The notes below the pieces were generated by a model. It searched no databases. It had not been told where the DNA came from and worked only from the letters and a program-made list of their open reading frames with translations. Below are positions 44,049 through 52,752 of a DNA stretch of 64,000 bases, in pieces. Position 1 is the first letter of the stretch. Each line of letters starts with the position of its first letter. The DNA is from SLRI01 sp942491185 (GTDB taxonomy: Bacteria > Pseudomonadota > Alphaproteobacteria > Geminicoccales > Geminicoccaceae), in the NCBI GenBank assembly GCA_942491185.1, contig CALOAB010000025.1, forward strand, positions 36,876 through 100,875, in the 5' to 3' direction. The position numbers were made by a program, and so were the translations under genes.

Positions 44049-45173
44049 ATGGATGAACGTCTCGAGCGCACGGTCCAGGCGATCCGCGAGGTCGGCGCCG
44101 ACTGGGCCGTGCTGGCCAGCGTCGATGGCGTCGCTTATGCGACCGGACACTATGCGCCGATCGAGGCCGGGCCGTCGCCGTTCGCCGGCGGCCCGACCAT
44201 TGCCCTGGTCGACCGCGACGGCAATGCCGGCCTCGCCTGCGCCAACGTCGAGGGTGCCGCCGCTGCCGCCTCCAGGGTGACCGAAATCGTCCAATACGAG
44301 GGCTACGCCTTCGACCACGACGTCTCCTACATCGACAGCTATCGGGCGGCGGTCGGCACCCTCGTCGAGCGGCTCGGGGTCAGCGGCCGGGTCGCCGCCG
44401 AGCGTGGCCAGTTTCCCCTGGTCCTGGGCGACATCATTACCGTCGATGCGGTGCTCGACCTGACCCCGCCCTTGCGCCGCCTGCGCGCCACCAAGACAGC
44501 CGACGAGCTCACGGTGCTGCGCCGCTGTGCCGAGGCCGTGGCCATCGGCCAAAGGCGCTTTCTCGAGGCCCTGCGGCCCGGCCGGAGCGAGCTCGCGGTC
44601 TTCGCCGATGTTCGCTGCGCCATCGAGGAGTTTGCCGGCTACCGCGTGCCGATCACGGGCGATTTCCTCTCCGGTGCGGCGCGCACCGCGGGCTTCACCG
44701 GCTGGCCGATCCACCGGGTCATCGAGCCCGGCGACCCGGTGATGGCCGATCTGGCACCGCGGCTCGACGGCTACTGGGGCGATTCCTGCGCCACCACCAG
44801 CGCCGGCCCGGCCAGCGCCGGGTTCTTGAAGATGTTCGAGGTCTCGAAGGGTGCCTTGAGCCATGCGCTCGAGATCATCCGTCCGGCCATGACGGTGCAG
44901 TCGCTGGACAGCCAGTTGCGCGATTATGTCGGCCGGCACGGCTTCAGCTACCCGCACCATAGCGGCCACTCGATCGGCACGGCCGTGCACGAGTTCCCGC
45001 GGCTCGTGCCTTATGAGACGGCCCAGCTCGAGCCGGACATGGTGCTCCTGGTCGAGCCCGGCTGCTACGATCCGGCGATCGGCGGCGTGCGCAGCGAGTA
45101 CATGATCCGCGTGACGACCTCCGGTTGCGAGGTTCTCCATCCCTTCGAGCACGTGCCGGCGGTCGAGGGCTGA
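44049..45173 (+). CDS. M24-family metallopeptidase (Xaa-Pro aminopeptidase/creatinase fold)
   Basis: A 374-aa pita-bread-fold protein. An N-terminal creatinase-like domain (residues 1-140) is followed by the catalytic domain (RRLRATKTADELTVLRRCAE). Likely metal ligands: Asp in VMADLAPRLDGYWGDSCATT (two Asp), His in HHSGHSIGTAVHE, Glu in LLVEPGCYD and a final Glu in GGVRSEYMIRV. All five appear present, so it should be active. Cytoplasmic, no signal. Following the sugar-binding protein on the same strand it may process an imported amino-compound, but the link is weak. Confidence 0.87.
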   Translation: MDERLERTVQAIREVGADWAVLASVDGVAYATGHYAPIEAGPSPFAGGPTIALVDRDGNAGLACANVEGAAAAASRVTEIVQYEGYAFDHDVSYIDSYRAAVGTLVERLGVSGRVAAERGQFPLVLGDIITVDAVLDLTPPLRRLRATKTADELTVLRRCAEAVAIGQRRFLEALRPGRSELAVFADVRCAIEEFAGYRVPITGDFLSGAARTAGFTGWPIHRVIEPGDPVMADLAPRLDGYWGDSCATTSAGPASAGFLKMFEVSKGALSHALEIIRPAMTVQSLDSQLRDYVGRHGFSYPHHSGHSIGTAVHEFPRLVPYETAQLEPDMVLLVEPGCYDPAIGGVRSEYMIRVTTSGCEVLHPFEHVPAVEG

Positions 45174-45378
45174 GAGACGAAGCCGGACCGGCTCCGGCTG
45201 GTCGCGTTGACGGTTGTGCGCCGTCAAAGTGCCGGGGTCCGATCACCGCTGGGGCGCCATTACGCTACGGCTCGGTATTTGGTGCGCGTGGATCCGTGCC
45301 GCCGTGGTGGTCCATCAACTGTTCTTGCGCTACCTACTGCCTAGCCGAGCTGTGCGAAGTGCTATGGAGGGAGCAGGA

Positions 45379-46326
45379 ATGCGGGACGAGCGGGCGTTCG
45401 ATGCGTCTGTAGTGGTGGTGATCGACTACAAGGCCGGCGGTGCGGCGACCTGGAAGGAGCTGCGGCTGACGCTGAAGTCCCTGGCCGAGCAGGATTTCGA
45501 CGGGAAGATCGACTTTCTCCTGGTCGAGCCGCGCGCCACGCAGAACAGTGTCCCGGACGACCTGGCGCAGAGCCTGCCGAGCCTGCGCATCGTCTACACC
45601 GACGGCACCACCTCCTATGACCTGAAGAATGCCGGGATCGAGGCGGCGTTCGCCGACTTCGTCGTCATCCTCGATGCCGATTGCGTGCCGCACAAGGGCT
45701 GGCTGCGGGCCGTCGTGACCCATCACCGGGCGCACCCCGAGGCCGCGGCGATCAGCGGCAAGACGCTCTACCGCGCCGAGGGGCTGCTGCCGCGCATCTT
45801 CGCGCTCATCGATCGAAGCTACGTCGATTGCGGCGGCGCCGGCAGCACGCGGACCATCTCCAACAACAACGCGGCGTTCCGCAAGGATGCCATGCTGGCC
45901 TTTCCGTTGCGCAACGAGCTCGGCCCCTTCGGCTCCAAGCAGCAATCGGAGGAGATGAACGCCGCCGGGCTGGAGCTGCGTTTCGAGCCCGACATGATCG
46001 CCTATCACGGCTATGGTGGCTGGCCGATGCAGAAGCACGCCCGGCACTACACCGGCTTCTCGATGACCCGGCACCGCCAGCTGCACGACGATGCTACCCA
46101 TGCCTGGATGTTCAAGCTCGGCAAGCTCGGGTTGCCGTTGATCTTCTTGATGTCGATCGTCGGCACCTGGAAGAACTGCCTGAAGCGTGCCTCGGGCTAT
46201 GGTATTCGCTGGTTCGAGGTGCCGGTGGCGATGCTGGTCGCCATTCGTGTGCATCTCATGGAGATGTCCGGGGTCAAGCTGGCGCTCGATAACGGTGAGC
46301 TATCGGGCGACGGCGCGTTTCGCTGA
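45379..46326 (+). CDS. Family 2 glycosyltransferase
   Basis: A 315-aa GT-A enzyme. Nucleotide-sugar and metal residues: VVVVIDYKAGG start, ADFVVILDADCVPHKGWL (DxD-type DAD) and STRTISNNNAAFRKDAM. The ending GPFGSKQQSEEMNAAGLELR matches the acceptor-site loop, with the ED motif replaced by SEE. A single hydrophobic segment near the C-terminus (LGLPLIFLMSIVG) suggests membrane association. ATG 45379 is chosen because GGAGG lies 7 bases upstream. Its stop is within 30 bp of the next glycosyltransferase, so both are probably co-transcribed. Confidence 0.85.
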   Translation: MRDERAFDASVVVVIDYKAGGAATWKELRLTLKSLAEQDFDGKIDFLLVEPRATQNSVPDDLAQSLPSLRIVYTDGTTSYDLKNAGIEAAFADFVVILDADCVPHKGWLRAVVTHHRAHPEAAAISGKTLYRAEGLLPRIFALIDRSYVDCGGAGSTRTISNNNAAFRKDAMLAFPLRNELGPFGSKQQSEEMNAAGLELRFEPDMIAYHGYGGWPMQKHARHYTGFSMTRHRQLHDDATHAWMFKLGKLGLPLIFLMSIVGTWKNCLKRASGYGIRWFEVPVAMLVAIRVHLMEMSGVKLALDNGELSGDGAFR

Positions 46327-46355
46327 CCACCGCTGCCGCCGACCCGTCTCCGCCT

Positions 46356-47384
46356 TTGCAGGTGCTTGCCTGGCCGGCCTTTGCCAAGGCTGACGCCAAC
46401 CCGCACGCCGCGTTGCTCGCGGCGGAGCTGCAGGCGCTCGGGGTAGCGATCCGGGATTGGACGCCGTGGCGCGCCTTGGTCAACCCTGGCCCGCTCTGGC
46501 ATCTCCATCTGCCGGAGACCGTGCTCTACCGCCGCTCCACCCTCCTGGCGCTGGGCGAGACGGTGGCGTTCGTGCTGCTGCTCAGCTTGGCCCGGTGGCG
46601 TGGCACGCGGGTCGTCTGGACGATCCACGATCTGGGCAGCAACGACCGCTGGCATCCCAGGCTCGAGGCCTGGTACTGGCGCTGGTATACGGCACGGGTC
46701 GACGCCGTCATCTGCCTCAGCCGGGAAGCCCTGCGCCTGGCGCGGCAGCGTTTCCCGGTCCTGGCGCGGCGGCCCGGCCATGTCGTGCCGCACGGTCACT
46801 ATCGGGGCAGCTATCCGAGCACGCTCACCCCAAGCGAGGCCAGAGGGCGTCTCGGCATCGACGCCGCTACGCCCGTGCTGCTCCATTTCGGCCTGCTCAG
46901 GCCCTACAAGAACGTGCCACACCTCGTCTCGACCTTCGCCCATGCGGCACTGCCGGATGCCCTCCTGCTGATCGCCGGCAAGCCGTTCGATGATCAGGTG
47001 CGAGGCGAGGTCGAGACAGCCGCAGCGGATGTCGCTGGCGTTCGTCTGGAGTTGCGCTACATCCGGCCCGACGAGGTGCAGCTCTTCTTTCTCGCTGCCG
47101 ACCTGGTGGTGCTGCCCTACCAACGCATCCTCAACTCGGGCGCAGCCCTGCTGGCACTCAGCTTCGCGCGGCCGGTCCTGGTCCCGACCATGGGCTCGAT
47201 GGTCGAGCACCGGGAGGATTTCGGTGACGACTGGGTCAGGCTCTACGAGGGTGAGCTTGGCGCCGACGATCTGCGCGCAGCGCTCGCCTGGGCGCAGGCC
47301 GGCAAGCGGAGGCAGCCCGAGATCGAGCATCTCGACTGGCGCAGTCTCGCACACACGACTAAGTTGATCTACGAGGGCCTATGA
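46356..47384 (+). CDS. Family 4-like (GT-B) glycosyltransferase
   Basis: About 342 aa. The N-lobe has QVLAWPAFAKADANPHAALL and VVWTIHDLGSNDRWHP. The C-lobe shows HVVPHGHYRGSYP, VLLHFGLLRPYKNVPHLV and FFLAADLVVLPYQRILNSGA, equivalent to the EX7E region though the second Glu is not obvious. There is a membrane-type helix near ETVAFVLLLSLARW. The start is unclear: the frame opens with TTG 46356, GTG 46362 is also possible, and no ATG is present before conserved sequence. Follows the family 2 enzyme in the same operon. Confidence 0.8.
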   Translation: MQVLAWPAFAKADANPHAALLAAELQALGVAIRDWTPWRALVNPGPLWHLHLPETVLYRRSTLLALGETVAFVLLLSLARWRGTRVVWTIHDLGSNDRWHPRLEAWYWRWYTARVDAVICLSREALRLARQRFPVLARRPGHVVPHGHYRGSYPSTLTPSEARGRLGIDAATPVLLHFGLLRPYKNVPHLVSTFAHAALPDALLLIAGKPFDDQVRGEVETAAADVAGVRLELRYIRPDEVQLFFLAADLVVLPYQRILNSGAALLALSFARPVLVPTMGSMVEHREDFGDDWVRLYEGELGADDLRAALAWAQAGKRRQPEIEHLDWRSLAHTTKLIYEGL

Positions 47385-47512
47385 AGAGGGATGCCGGGGT
47401 CGGTGACGGCAATCGCTCCTGCAACCGCTGCTGCACTCTAGCGGAATGTCCAATGGCCATAACGTCCGTATTGCGATGGCTCATGCGCTGCCAAATGGGC
47501 TGCGTTTGTTGA

Positions 47513-48526
47513 ATGGTCTGCCTAGTCCCCGAGACTGCCGTGACGCCGCAGCACAGCGTTAGCGTCGTCATTCCTGCTTTCAATGTCGCTCGCTACATTG
47601 AGGAAGCGCTGCAGTCGGTCGCATGTCAAACGCTTCGCCCGGCAGAAATCATCGTGGTCGATGACGGATCGACAGATGGCACGCGTGCCCTACTCGATCG
47701 CCTCCGCATCGAGAAGCGGAATGAATGGCCTGAACTTGTCGTCGTCCATCAATCGAATCAGGGAGCCGGTGCGGCTCGAAACGTCGGTCTGAAGCGGGCG
47801 CGCGGCGCTTTCGTTGGAATGCTGGATGCGGATGATCGCTGGCATCCGCAAATGCTCGAGCGTCACAATATCGTTCTGCAGGCGCACGAAGAGGTCGATG
47901 TGACCTTCAGCTGGTTTCGGTCCATTGATGCGACTGGGCGCCCTACTGGCTGGATCGGTCGGCCGTCCTTGGACAGCATTTCGCCCAGCAAAGCGTTTGC
48001 CGGCGATGGTATCATCGGGTCCGTTGTTGTGACACGCCGAGACGCGCTGCTGAGCGCCGGCGGTTTCGATGAGACTTTGCGGGCGAGTGAGAACTTTGAT
48101 CTTTGGCTGAGATTGACGGCATCGTGCGCCACAGCTTTGCGATGCGTTCCGGAAGCTCTGGTCGATTACCGACAGCGGCCGGACCAAATCACTATGGATT
48201 GGGGCAATTTAATCCAGCAGTGGGAGCGCGTCATCGCCAGAGAGCGAGAACGGCGTGCCGATTTCACCGATGCTCTCGAACGAGAGTCACGAGCACGGCA
48301 CCGGCTGAACCTGGCCGCGCGCGCCACGGGTGCTGGGAGCGGTCACGCAGCCAGACGCCTAGTCAAGGAGGCGTTTTCTCAGAGTCCGAGGACGGTCTGT
48401 CTAGAATCGGAGGGGTGGCGCGTATCATCTGCGGTGCTGTTATCCTCCCTGCCGTCCTGGGTTGGCCGTCCGATCTTCCGGCTGATCCGATGGTCGAAGC
48501 GGAGCTTGACCTATTTGCGATCCTAA
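47513..48526 (+). CDS. Family 2 glycosyltransferase, lower-GC region
   Basis: A 337-aa GT-A glycosyltransferase. SVSVVIPAFNVARYIEEAL and IIVVDDGSTDGTRALLDRL are followed by FVGMLDADDRWHP (DxDD metal site) and SAGGFDETLRASENFDLWLRL with the ED-equivalent acceptor-site acid. The gene is visibly less GC-rich than its neighbours upstream and ends only 6 bp before a MITE-like element. The C-terminal 60 residues are basic and may bind membrane. The start is ATG 47513. Confidence 0.87.
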   Translation: MVCLVPETAVTPQHSVSVVIPAFNVARYIEEALQSVACQTLRPAEIIVVDDGSTDGTRALLDRLRIEKRNEWPELVVVHQSNQGAGAARNVGLKRARGAFVGMLDADDRWHPQMLERHNIVLQAHEEVDVTFSWFRSIDATGRPTGWIGRPSLDSISPSKAFAGDGIIGSVVVTRRDALLSAGGFDETLRASENFDLWLRLTASCATALRCVPEALVDYRQRPDQITMDWGNLIQQWERVIARERERRADFTDALERESRARHRLNLAARATGAGSGHAARRLVKEAFSQSPRTVCLESEGWRVSSAVLLSSLPSWVGRPIFRLIRWSKRSLTYLRS

Positions 48527-48531
48527 CGGCA

Positions 48532-48841
48532 CTAGCAGGCTGCTGAAAAAGTCCCGATGGCCGCGATGCGCAGCGAAAATGACCGGAGGCGAGGAGGCGG
48601 GAGGGCCAGCGCAGTAGCGCTGCGCGCCCGAGCGTCCGACGAAGCCCGCCGGTCATTTTCGCCGCATCAGCGGGGCTGTGGGGACCCCGCACCCCACAAG
48701 GTTGGGACGGGGCGATTTTCGACGCTGCGGGCGTCGCTCGCCGCTCGCGATGCACCCCGGCATCGCCACGCGCCGAGCTCCTACTCAGCGCCGAAAATCG
48801 CCTCCGTCGCGGCCGTCGCGACTTTTTCAGCAGCCTGCTAG
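48532..48841. mobile_element. MITE-like element with perfect 21-bp terminal inverted repeats
   Basis: A 310-bp element whose ends are exact inverse copies: 48532-48552 (ctagcaggctgctgaaaaag then t) and 48821-48841. The symmetry continues imperfectly for another 16 bp (13 matches). Inside, a further perfect 14-bp inverted repeat, gcgaaaatgaccgg (48573-48586) / ccggtcattttcgc (48649-48662), encloses a short hairpin. If the termini are taken as gcaggctgctgaaaaagt, both are flanked by TA, as expected of IS630/mariner-type or some IS5-type insertions. No transposase is encoded, so it is non-autonomous. Confidence 0.85.
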
Positions 48842-49233
48842 ATTGACGCTTGGACTTGACCTCTGCATTGACCCTATCCACCCGTCGATAGCCTCGGCAG
48901 ATCGGGTTGCAGGGCTGCAAAGACCGGGGTGCAGGCTCCCGCGATCAGGTTGCCTCGACTTGACGCCGACAGCGCCCTGATGGCCTCTTGTGCTGGACCG
49001 ACTATCCGTTAAGTCTTGTAGCGTTACGTTTATGGTCGCCAGGATTCGTTTGAGCGACGACGGACAGCCCAACATGTGCAGCCACTCGATGAGGGTTGAG
49101 GGGCATGCGCGAATGGCTCGCGGGCTCGAGCGGTGCCATCTCGTATGGCGAGAAACAGCACCCGTCGCCATTTATGGCTGAGAACTGCTCTAGTCAGTTT
49201 CTTACGCCCGTCTTTGCCGGAGAACGCACATCC
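48842..49233. other. Intergenic region between MITE and FkbM gene
   Basis: About 390 bp of mixed composition. No convincing gene, terminator or RNA was found. Two in-frame ATGs (49096, 49174) before the chosen FkbM start extend the downstream frame into it without conserved sequence. Confidence 0.4.
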
Positions 49234-49986
49234 ATGGCCGCCGGATTACTTGATAGCAAGCTCGCCAAGATCCGCTCCTTCGTCGCGGATCGAGTGCTCC
49301 AATTCAGGCCGTTTTTCCAAGAGTTGGAGATAGCCGGCGAGCGGCAGCGGTTCTTCGTCGCGACGGCACAGGCAGCTAGTTGGTACCATCCATTCAGTGC
49401 GAAGAACCGGCGGGAGCTCGAGTGGCTGATTGCAAATCTGGACCTAAGTGGGGCGCGAATCATCGATGCCGGGGCGTTTCACGGCATCTACACGATGGTC
49501 CTCGCCCGCGCCGTCGGGACTGATGGCGTGGTCGTCGCCGTCGATCCCGTGGCGTCGAACTGTGCCGTCATCGAGGTCAATCTCGCGATCAATGGATTGC
49601 CGGTGCGGATCGAGAATTGCGCCATCAGCAACACCGACGGCGAGGTAGCGTTCTCGCTCGACAGTTGCGGCCACATCATCGATCGAGGTGGCGTCAAGGT
49701 CGTGTCCAAGCGGTTGGCGAGCGTACTGCCGGATGCGACGGTTCTCAAGATCGACATCGAAGGGGCCGAGTTCTCGGTCATTCCTGAGCAGATCGACGAG
49801 ATGACCAAGGCCCGGGCGTGGATCGTCGAAATTCACCCTGGCATGGGCGGTGATCCGGCGGTCGTCACGGGTGCCTTCAAGGACCGCGGCTATGAATTGT
49901 GGTGGGCAGAGCCCAAGAACAACACCTTCCAGCCTTACGACGGCGAGCCCTGGGCCGCGCGGACGACGCTCGTCGCGCGCCGCTAG
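49234..49986 (+). CDS. FkbM-family methyltransferase
   Basis: A 250-aa SAM-dependent methyltransferase of the FkbM family, which O-methylates sugars or other hydroxyls in glycans and polyketides. Motif I is ARIIDAGAFHGIYTMVLARA, the acidic ribose-binding loop is VVAVDPVASNCAVIEVNL, and VLKIDIEGAEFSVI is the FkbM signature (DIEGAE). It ends EPWAARTTLVARR. ATG 49234 with GGAGA 11 bases upstream gives a normal length; starts at 49096 or 49174 are possible. A 25-bp sequence starting at its stop recurs at 52728. Confidence 0.85.
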   Translation: MAAGLLDSKLAKIRSFVADRVLQFRPFFQELEIAGERQRFFVATAQAASWYHPFSAKNRRELEWLIANLDLSGARIIDAGAFHGIYTMVLARAVGTDGVVVAVDPVASNCAVIEVNLAINGLPVRIENCAISNTDGEVAFSLDSCGHIIDRGGVKVVSKRLASVLPDATVLKIDIEGAEFSVIPEQIDEMTKARAWIVEIHPGMGGDPAVVTGAFKDRGYELWWAEPKNNTFQPYDGEPWAARTTLVARR

Positions 49987-50002
49987 GCGTAGCGGCTGAT
50001 CA
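49978..50002 (+). repeat. 25-bp direct repeat, copy A
   Basis: Identical at 23 of 25 positions to 52728-52752. It covers the last codons and stop of the FkbM gene (core cgccgctaggcg, then cggctgatca). The two copies lie in the same orientation and bracket 2.7 kb containing the low-GC GT11-like gene and the pyruvyl transferase gene. Confidence 0.7.
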
Positions 50003-50175
50003 TGGCGGATTAATTTACAGTTGAAGTTGATGTGCCAACGCAATCCTGTTGCCGTGCGGTCTGATGACCAGAGACTCATTTATCCTCGCGGACTATTCCC
50101 TGAGCCGGCGGTCATTGCGGACGCCACGCCGGCTTGTCGAACACTGAAGCGTGATACCAGCTGGCTTCGCTCAAC

Positions 50176-51063
50176 ATGATCATTGTGACGGACAAATCTG
50201 GCCGGTTGGGAAACAAGCTTCACCTGTTTGCTCACTTTATCGCCTTCTCGCTCGAGCATGACGTTCCGATCATGTTCACTGGCTTCGCTCAATATGGGCA
50301 TCTATTCACGATAACAGCTCATGACGCTCTATGTCGGGTACCTCGACCTGACGCCGAGCCTGCCGTGCTCACCGTAACTCTCGCACAGCTCGTCGTATGC
50401 TTCGCCCGCCTGCCGGTAATTCCCCGTCTGATTCCCGGGACCACCCATATGTATGCGTACGCGAAGGCCGACTACCGTGATCTATCACTCGTCGACATCT
50501 CAAGCTCATTGCTCCACCGTCGATTGACATTCGCTCATGGATACTTTTTTCGCCACTATGATGCTGTGCGAAAACATGCAGACGAAATCCGCAGGATTTT
50601 GTCTCCCAATCATGTTTATCAAGAGTTAGCCGACAATTTTGTCGCCCCCATTCGAACAGGCACTGATATTTTGATTGGCGTCCATATTCGCCACGGGGAC
50701 TACGAACAGTGGCAAGGCGGTAGCCATTATTTTGCAGGCGACCAATATGCCGCCATCATGTCTTCTTTGCAGTATCTCTTTTCACCGAAGCGTGTGGCGT
50801 TCGTCGTCTGCTCTGACGCCGAGTGGAGGGTTGAAGATTTCCCCAACTTGAACGTTTCCATTTCAAATCATGAAGCGATTGTTGATATGCAGGTACTGTC
50901 GCGTTGTGATTATTTAATTGGGGCAAAAAGTTCATTCAACCGCTGGGCCTCATTTTACGGAAATGTGCCGCTGTACGTAATAAGAGACCCAAATGAAAAA
51001 ATAGCTAAGTCGTCATTTCGGGTGAACTTCCTTGATGACTTAGTCGCCATCCTTCAAGATTGA
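50176..51063 (+). CDS. Alpha-1,2-fucosyltransferase-like (GT11-like) glycosyltransferase, low GC
   Basis: A 295-aa GT-B protein. The N-terminus GRLGNKLHLFAHFIAFSLEH resembles the GNxLFQ start of alpha-1,2-fucosyltransferases, and LIGVHIRHGDYEQW matches the HxRRxDY donor motif with one Arg replaced by His. Near the end, DYLIGAKSSFNRWASFYG fits the SSFSxWxA motif. The gene is strikingly AT-richer than its surroundings, with many AT-ending codons, pointing to horizontal acquisition. Probably adds fucose or a related deoxysugar to the local glycan. Confidence 0.75.
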   Translation: MIIVTDKSGRLGNKLHLFAHFIAFSLEHDVPIMFTGFAQYGHLFTITAHDALCRVPRPDAEPAVLTVTLAQLVVCFARLPVIPRLIPGTTHMYAYAKADYRDLSLVDISSSLLHRRLTFAHGYFFRHYDAVRKHADEIRRILSPNHVYQELADNFVAPIRTGTDILIGVHIRHGDYEQWQGGSHYFAGDQYAAIMSSLQYLFSPKRVAFVVCSDAEWRVEDFPNLNVSISNHEAIVDMQVLSRCDYLIGAKSSFNRWASFYGNVPLYVIRDPNEKIAKSSFRVNFLDDLVAILQD

Positions 51064-51427
51064 GGTGTTTGCCAGGCCTGTTAATCTGGGCCCGTTGCTA
51101 GGCATTTGGTAGTTGCGGTATGTGCAGCTCTATACTTGACCATCTTGCGGTAGATCGTGGGCTCGACCCTTGCTGGCGAACGATCAAGGATTGTCGTCTT
51201 TGCAGCCAATCGAAGCCTTTCGGACCGGCTCTGAGTGTCTTCGCCGCACTGGCCCTGAGAGGTCGCGTCAGGCTTTGTGCCGCTCAGTCTCCAAGTGCTT
51301 TGAGGAGGCATGAAGGGCAGGGGATGCCATTTGATGCGCGGTTCGTGTGGCGGGAGGACGCGGTCGCACCGCAAATGGGCCCGATGGCCGCATCTTGCAT
51401 TTCAGCCCATGGATTATGGATCGGGTC
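51064..51427. other. Intergenic region, no gene recognised
   Basis: About 360 bp between convergent genes. Short frames occur on both strands but none has a ribosome site and recognisable family together. No clear hairpin terminator was found. Confidence 0.4.
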
Positions 51428-52333
51428 TCAGTGCTCGAATTCGCGCTGCAACGCTTCGAGCTGCTCGGCGATTCGTTCAAGAGCGCGGGACATGACGCTA
51501 TCGTCGCTTAGCTGGAAGGCACCGTCTTGAGCGGCCCGCGCGATCCGTTTGACGACAACGCCTTCGACTGCGGCGATCCAGACCCCGGCAACGGTCCGCC
51601 TCAGCAAACCTCCTTTCGCCGACGGCATTAGCGGCAAAACGGTGGCGCTGTGGTGCAGGCCCAAGGATTGGGTCCAGTCAGACCACTTGAACTCCGTTGC
51701 CCCGGCCTCCGTCCGGTGTGTGGCGTAGCGGATGCGGAGCCAGGGCACTCGCAACGCGTCGGCGACGATCGCGCCGTGCATCGCCTCGGTGATCAGAAAC
51801 TCGGTGCCGGCGATCTCCTCAAGGACGGTTTGCGGCTCATTGCGAGGATCGATCAAGACGACGCCCGCCGCCTTGCAGATGCGATGCCAATCCGCCCGCG
51901 CCATCGACAACCAATGCGGCATCAGACCAACCCGGTGGACCTTTCGACCGCTCGAAGGCGTGTCTGTCAGGCGCAACGCCGCGGCACCGTCCGTAATATA
52001 CGAGTCGGGCCCGAGACCAAGCGCATTGGCTGACAGGGGGCCGCGCACGAAGCGAATGTCCCAGTTCTTTCGGTCCTGGGGCACCGCCTCGGGACGCCGC
52101 ACGCCCGCACCGAATACAATGACCGGACGATTAGCGGGAATCCTGCCATCTAGAATCGAGCCGATTCCGACGAATTGCACCTGACTGCCGGAGTGAAGCA
52201 CCTTGGGGATCAGCCTCGGCCACAGCCATCCATTGAGGTCATCCCCGAAGTTCCCGGATTCCGCACGGTAGTAGAAGAGCGCCATGGTGGTCGGCCTATC
52301 GACCTGCTGAATCGGCGGTGTGGCTTCGGCCAT
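51428..52333 (-). CDS. Polysaccharide pyruvyl transferase family protein
   Basis: A 301-aa GT-B-like enzyme that would transfer pyruvate from PEP as a ketal onto a sugar. ALFYYRAESGNFGDDLNGWLW is the family start, with GNFGDDLN typical. IVFGAGVRRPE, RFVRGPLSANAL, SYITDGAAAL and FLITEAMHGAIVADALRVPW follow, the last being the conserved ExxHGxI-type motif. The C-terminal 60 residues are an Ala/Glu-rich helix. The start is ATG 52333; a Met 16 codons in would also fit. Pyruvylation gives acidic exopolysaccharide. Confidence 0.82.
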   Translation of the reverse strand: MAEATPPIQQVDRPTTMALFYYRAESGNFGDDLNGWLWPRLIPKVLHSGSQVQFVGIGSILDGRIPANRPVIVFGAGVRRPEAVPQDRKNWDIRFVRGPLSANALGLGPDSYITDGAAALRLTDTPSSGRKVHRVGLMPHWLSMARADWHRICKAAGVVLIDPRNEPQTVLEEIAGTEFLITEAMHGAIVADALRVPWLRIRYATHRTEAGATEFKWSDWTQSLGLHHSATVLPLMPSAKGGLLRRTVAGVWIAAVEGVVVKRIARAAQDGAFQLSDDSVMSRALERIAEQLEALQREFEH

Positions 52334-52727
52334 TAGCGTTTGTTCGGTATGGCTGCGAGCGGCACTCTCCAGCGGATCCGGCTACTCTGAAGTCCTGAGC
52401 TATTTCCATCGCTTTATTCGGCTTTCAGTGGAACGAGTTTTCTCGCAGGTTCGTTGTCTGGAACTTGTGCAGTTCTCTGGAACGCGCAGCAATGCGTGAA
52501 AAATCGGCCACCAGTTCTGCAGCCCATGCTGATGCTGGCAGCCCTTGGTTCTGCGGGAGAACGGTTGCTGTGAGCGGAAGCCTACGGGTCCTATCGACCA
52601 TGCGTTCGTCATTGTCGAGGGCCGGTTGGCCCGAAAGGGACTGCCTGAGCGTGTGCCAAGTCGCGAGCACATGCGGCCCAGTGCGATAAGTGGCGACGAT
52701 GGTCCAGCGCAGCCTCGAGATAGTGCC
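52334..52727. other. Intergenic region, possible gene remnant
   Basis: About 395 bp without a recognised gene. A plus-strand frame ending at the TAG 52734-52736 finishes with SARR, echoing the ARR end of the FkbM gene, and precedes the second 25-bp direct repeat. That would fit a degraded gene end, but similarity further upstream is not convincing. Confidence 0.3.
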
Positions 52728-52752
52728 CGCCGCTAGGCGAACCGGCTGATCA
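52728..52752 (+). repeat. 25-bp direct repeat, copy B
   Basis: Same orientation as 49978-50002, 23/25 identical. Here it overlaps the antisense 3' end of the family 2 glycosyltransferase gene (its last residues and stop). Confidence 0.7.

Noticed and set aside
48363..48920. Minus-strand open frame over the MITE
   Set aside because: It spans the inverted-repeat element and both flanks, with no domain or ribosome site.
51081..51374. Possible transposase or DNA-binding remnant (TIYRKMVKYRAAH) on the minus strand
   Set aside because: Only a short helix-turn-helix-like stretch, with no catalytic residues, inverted repeats or recognisable relatives.
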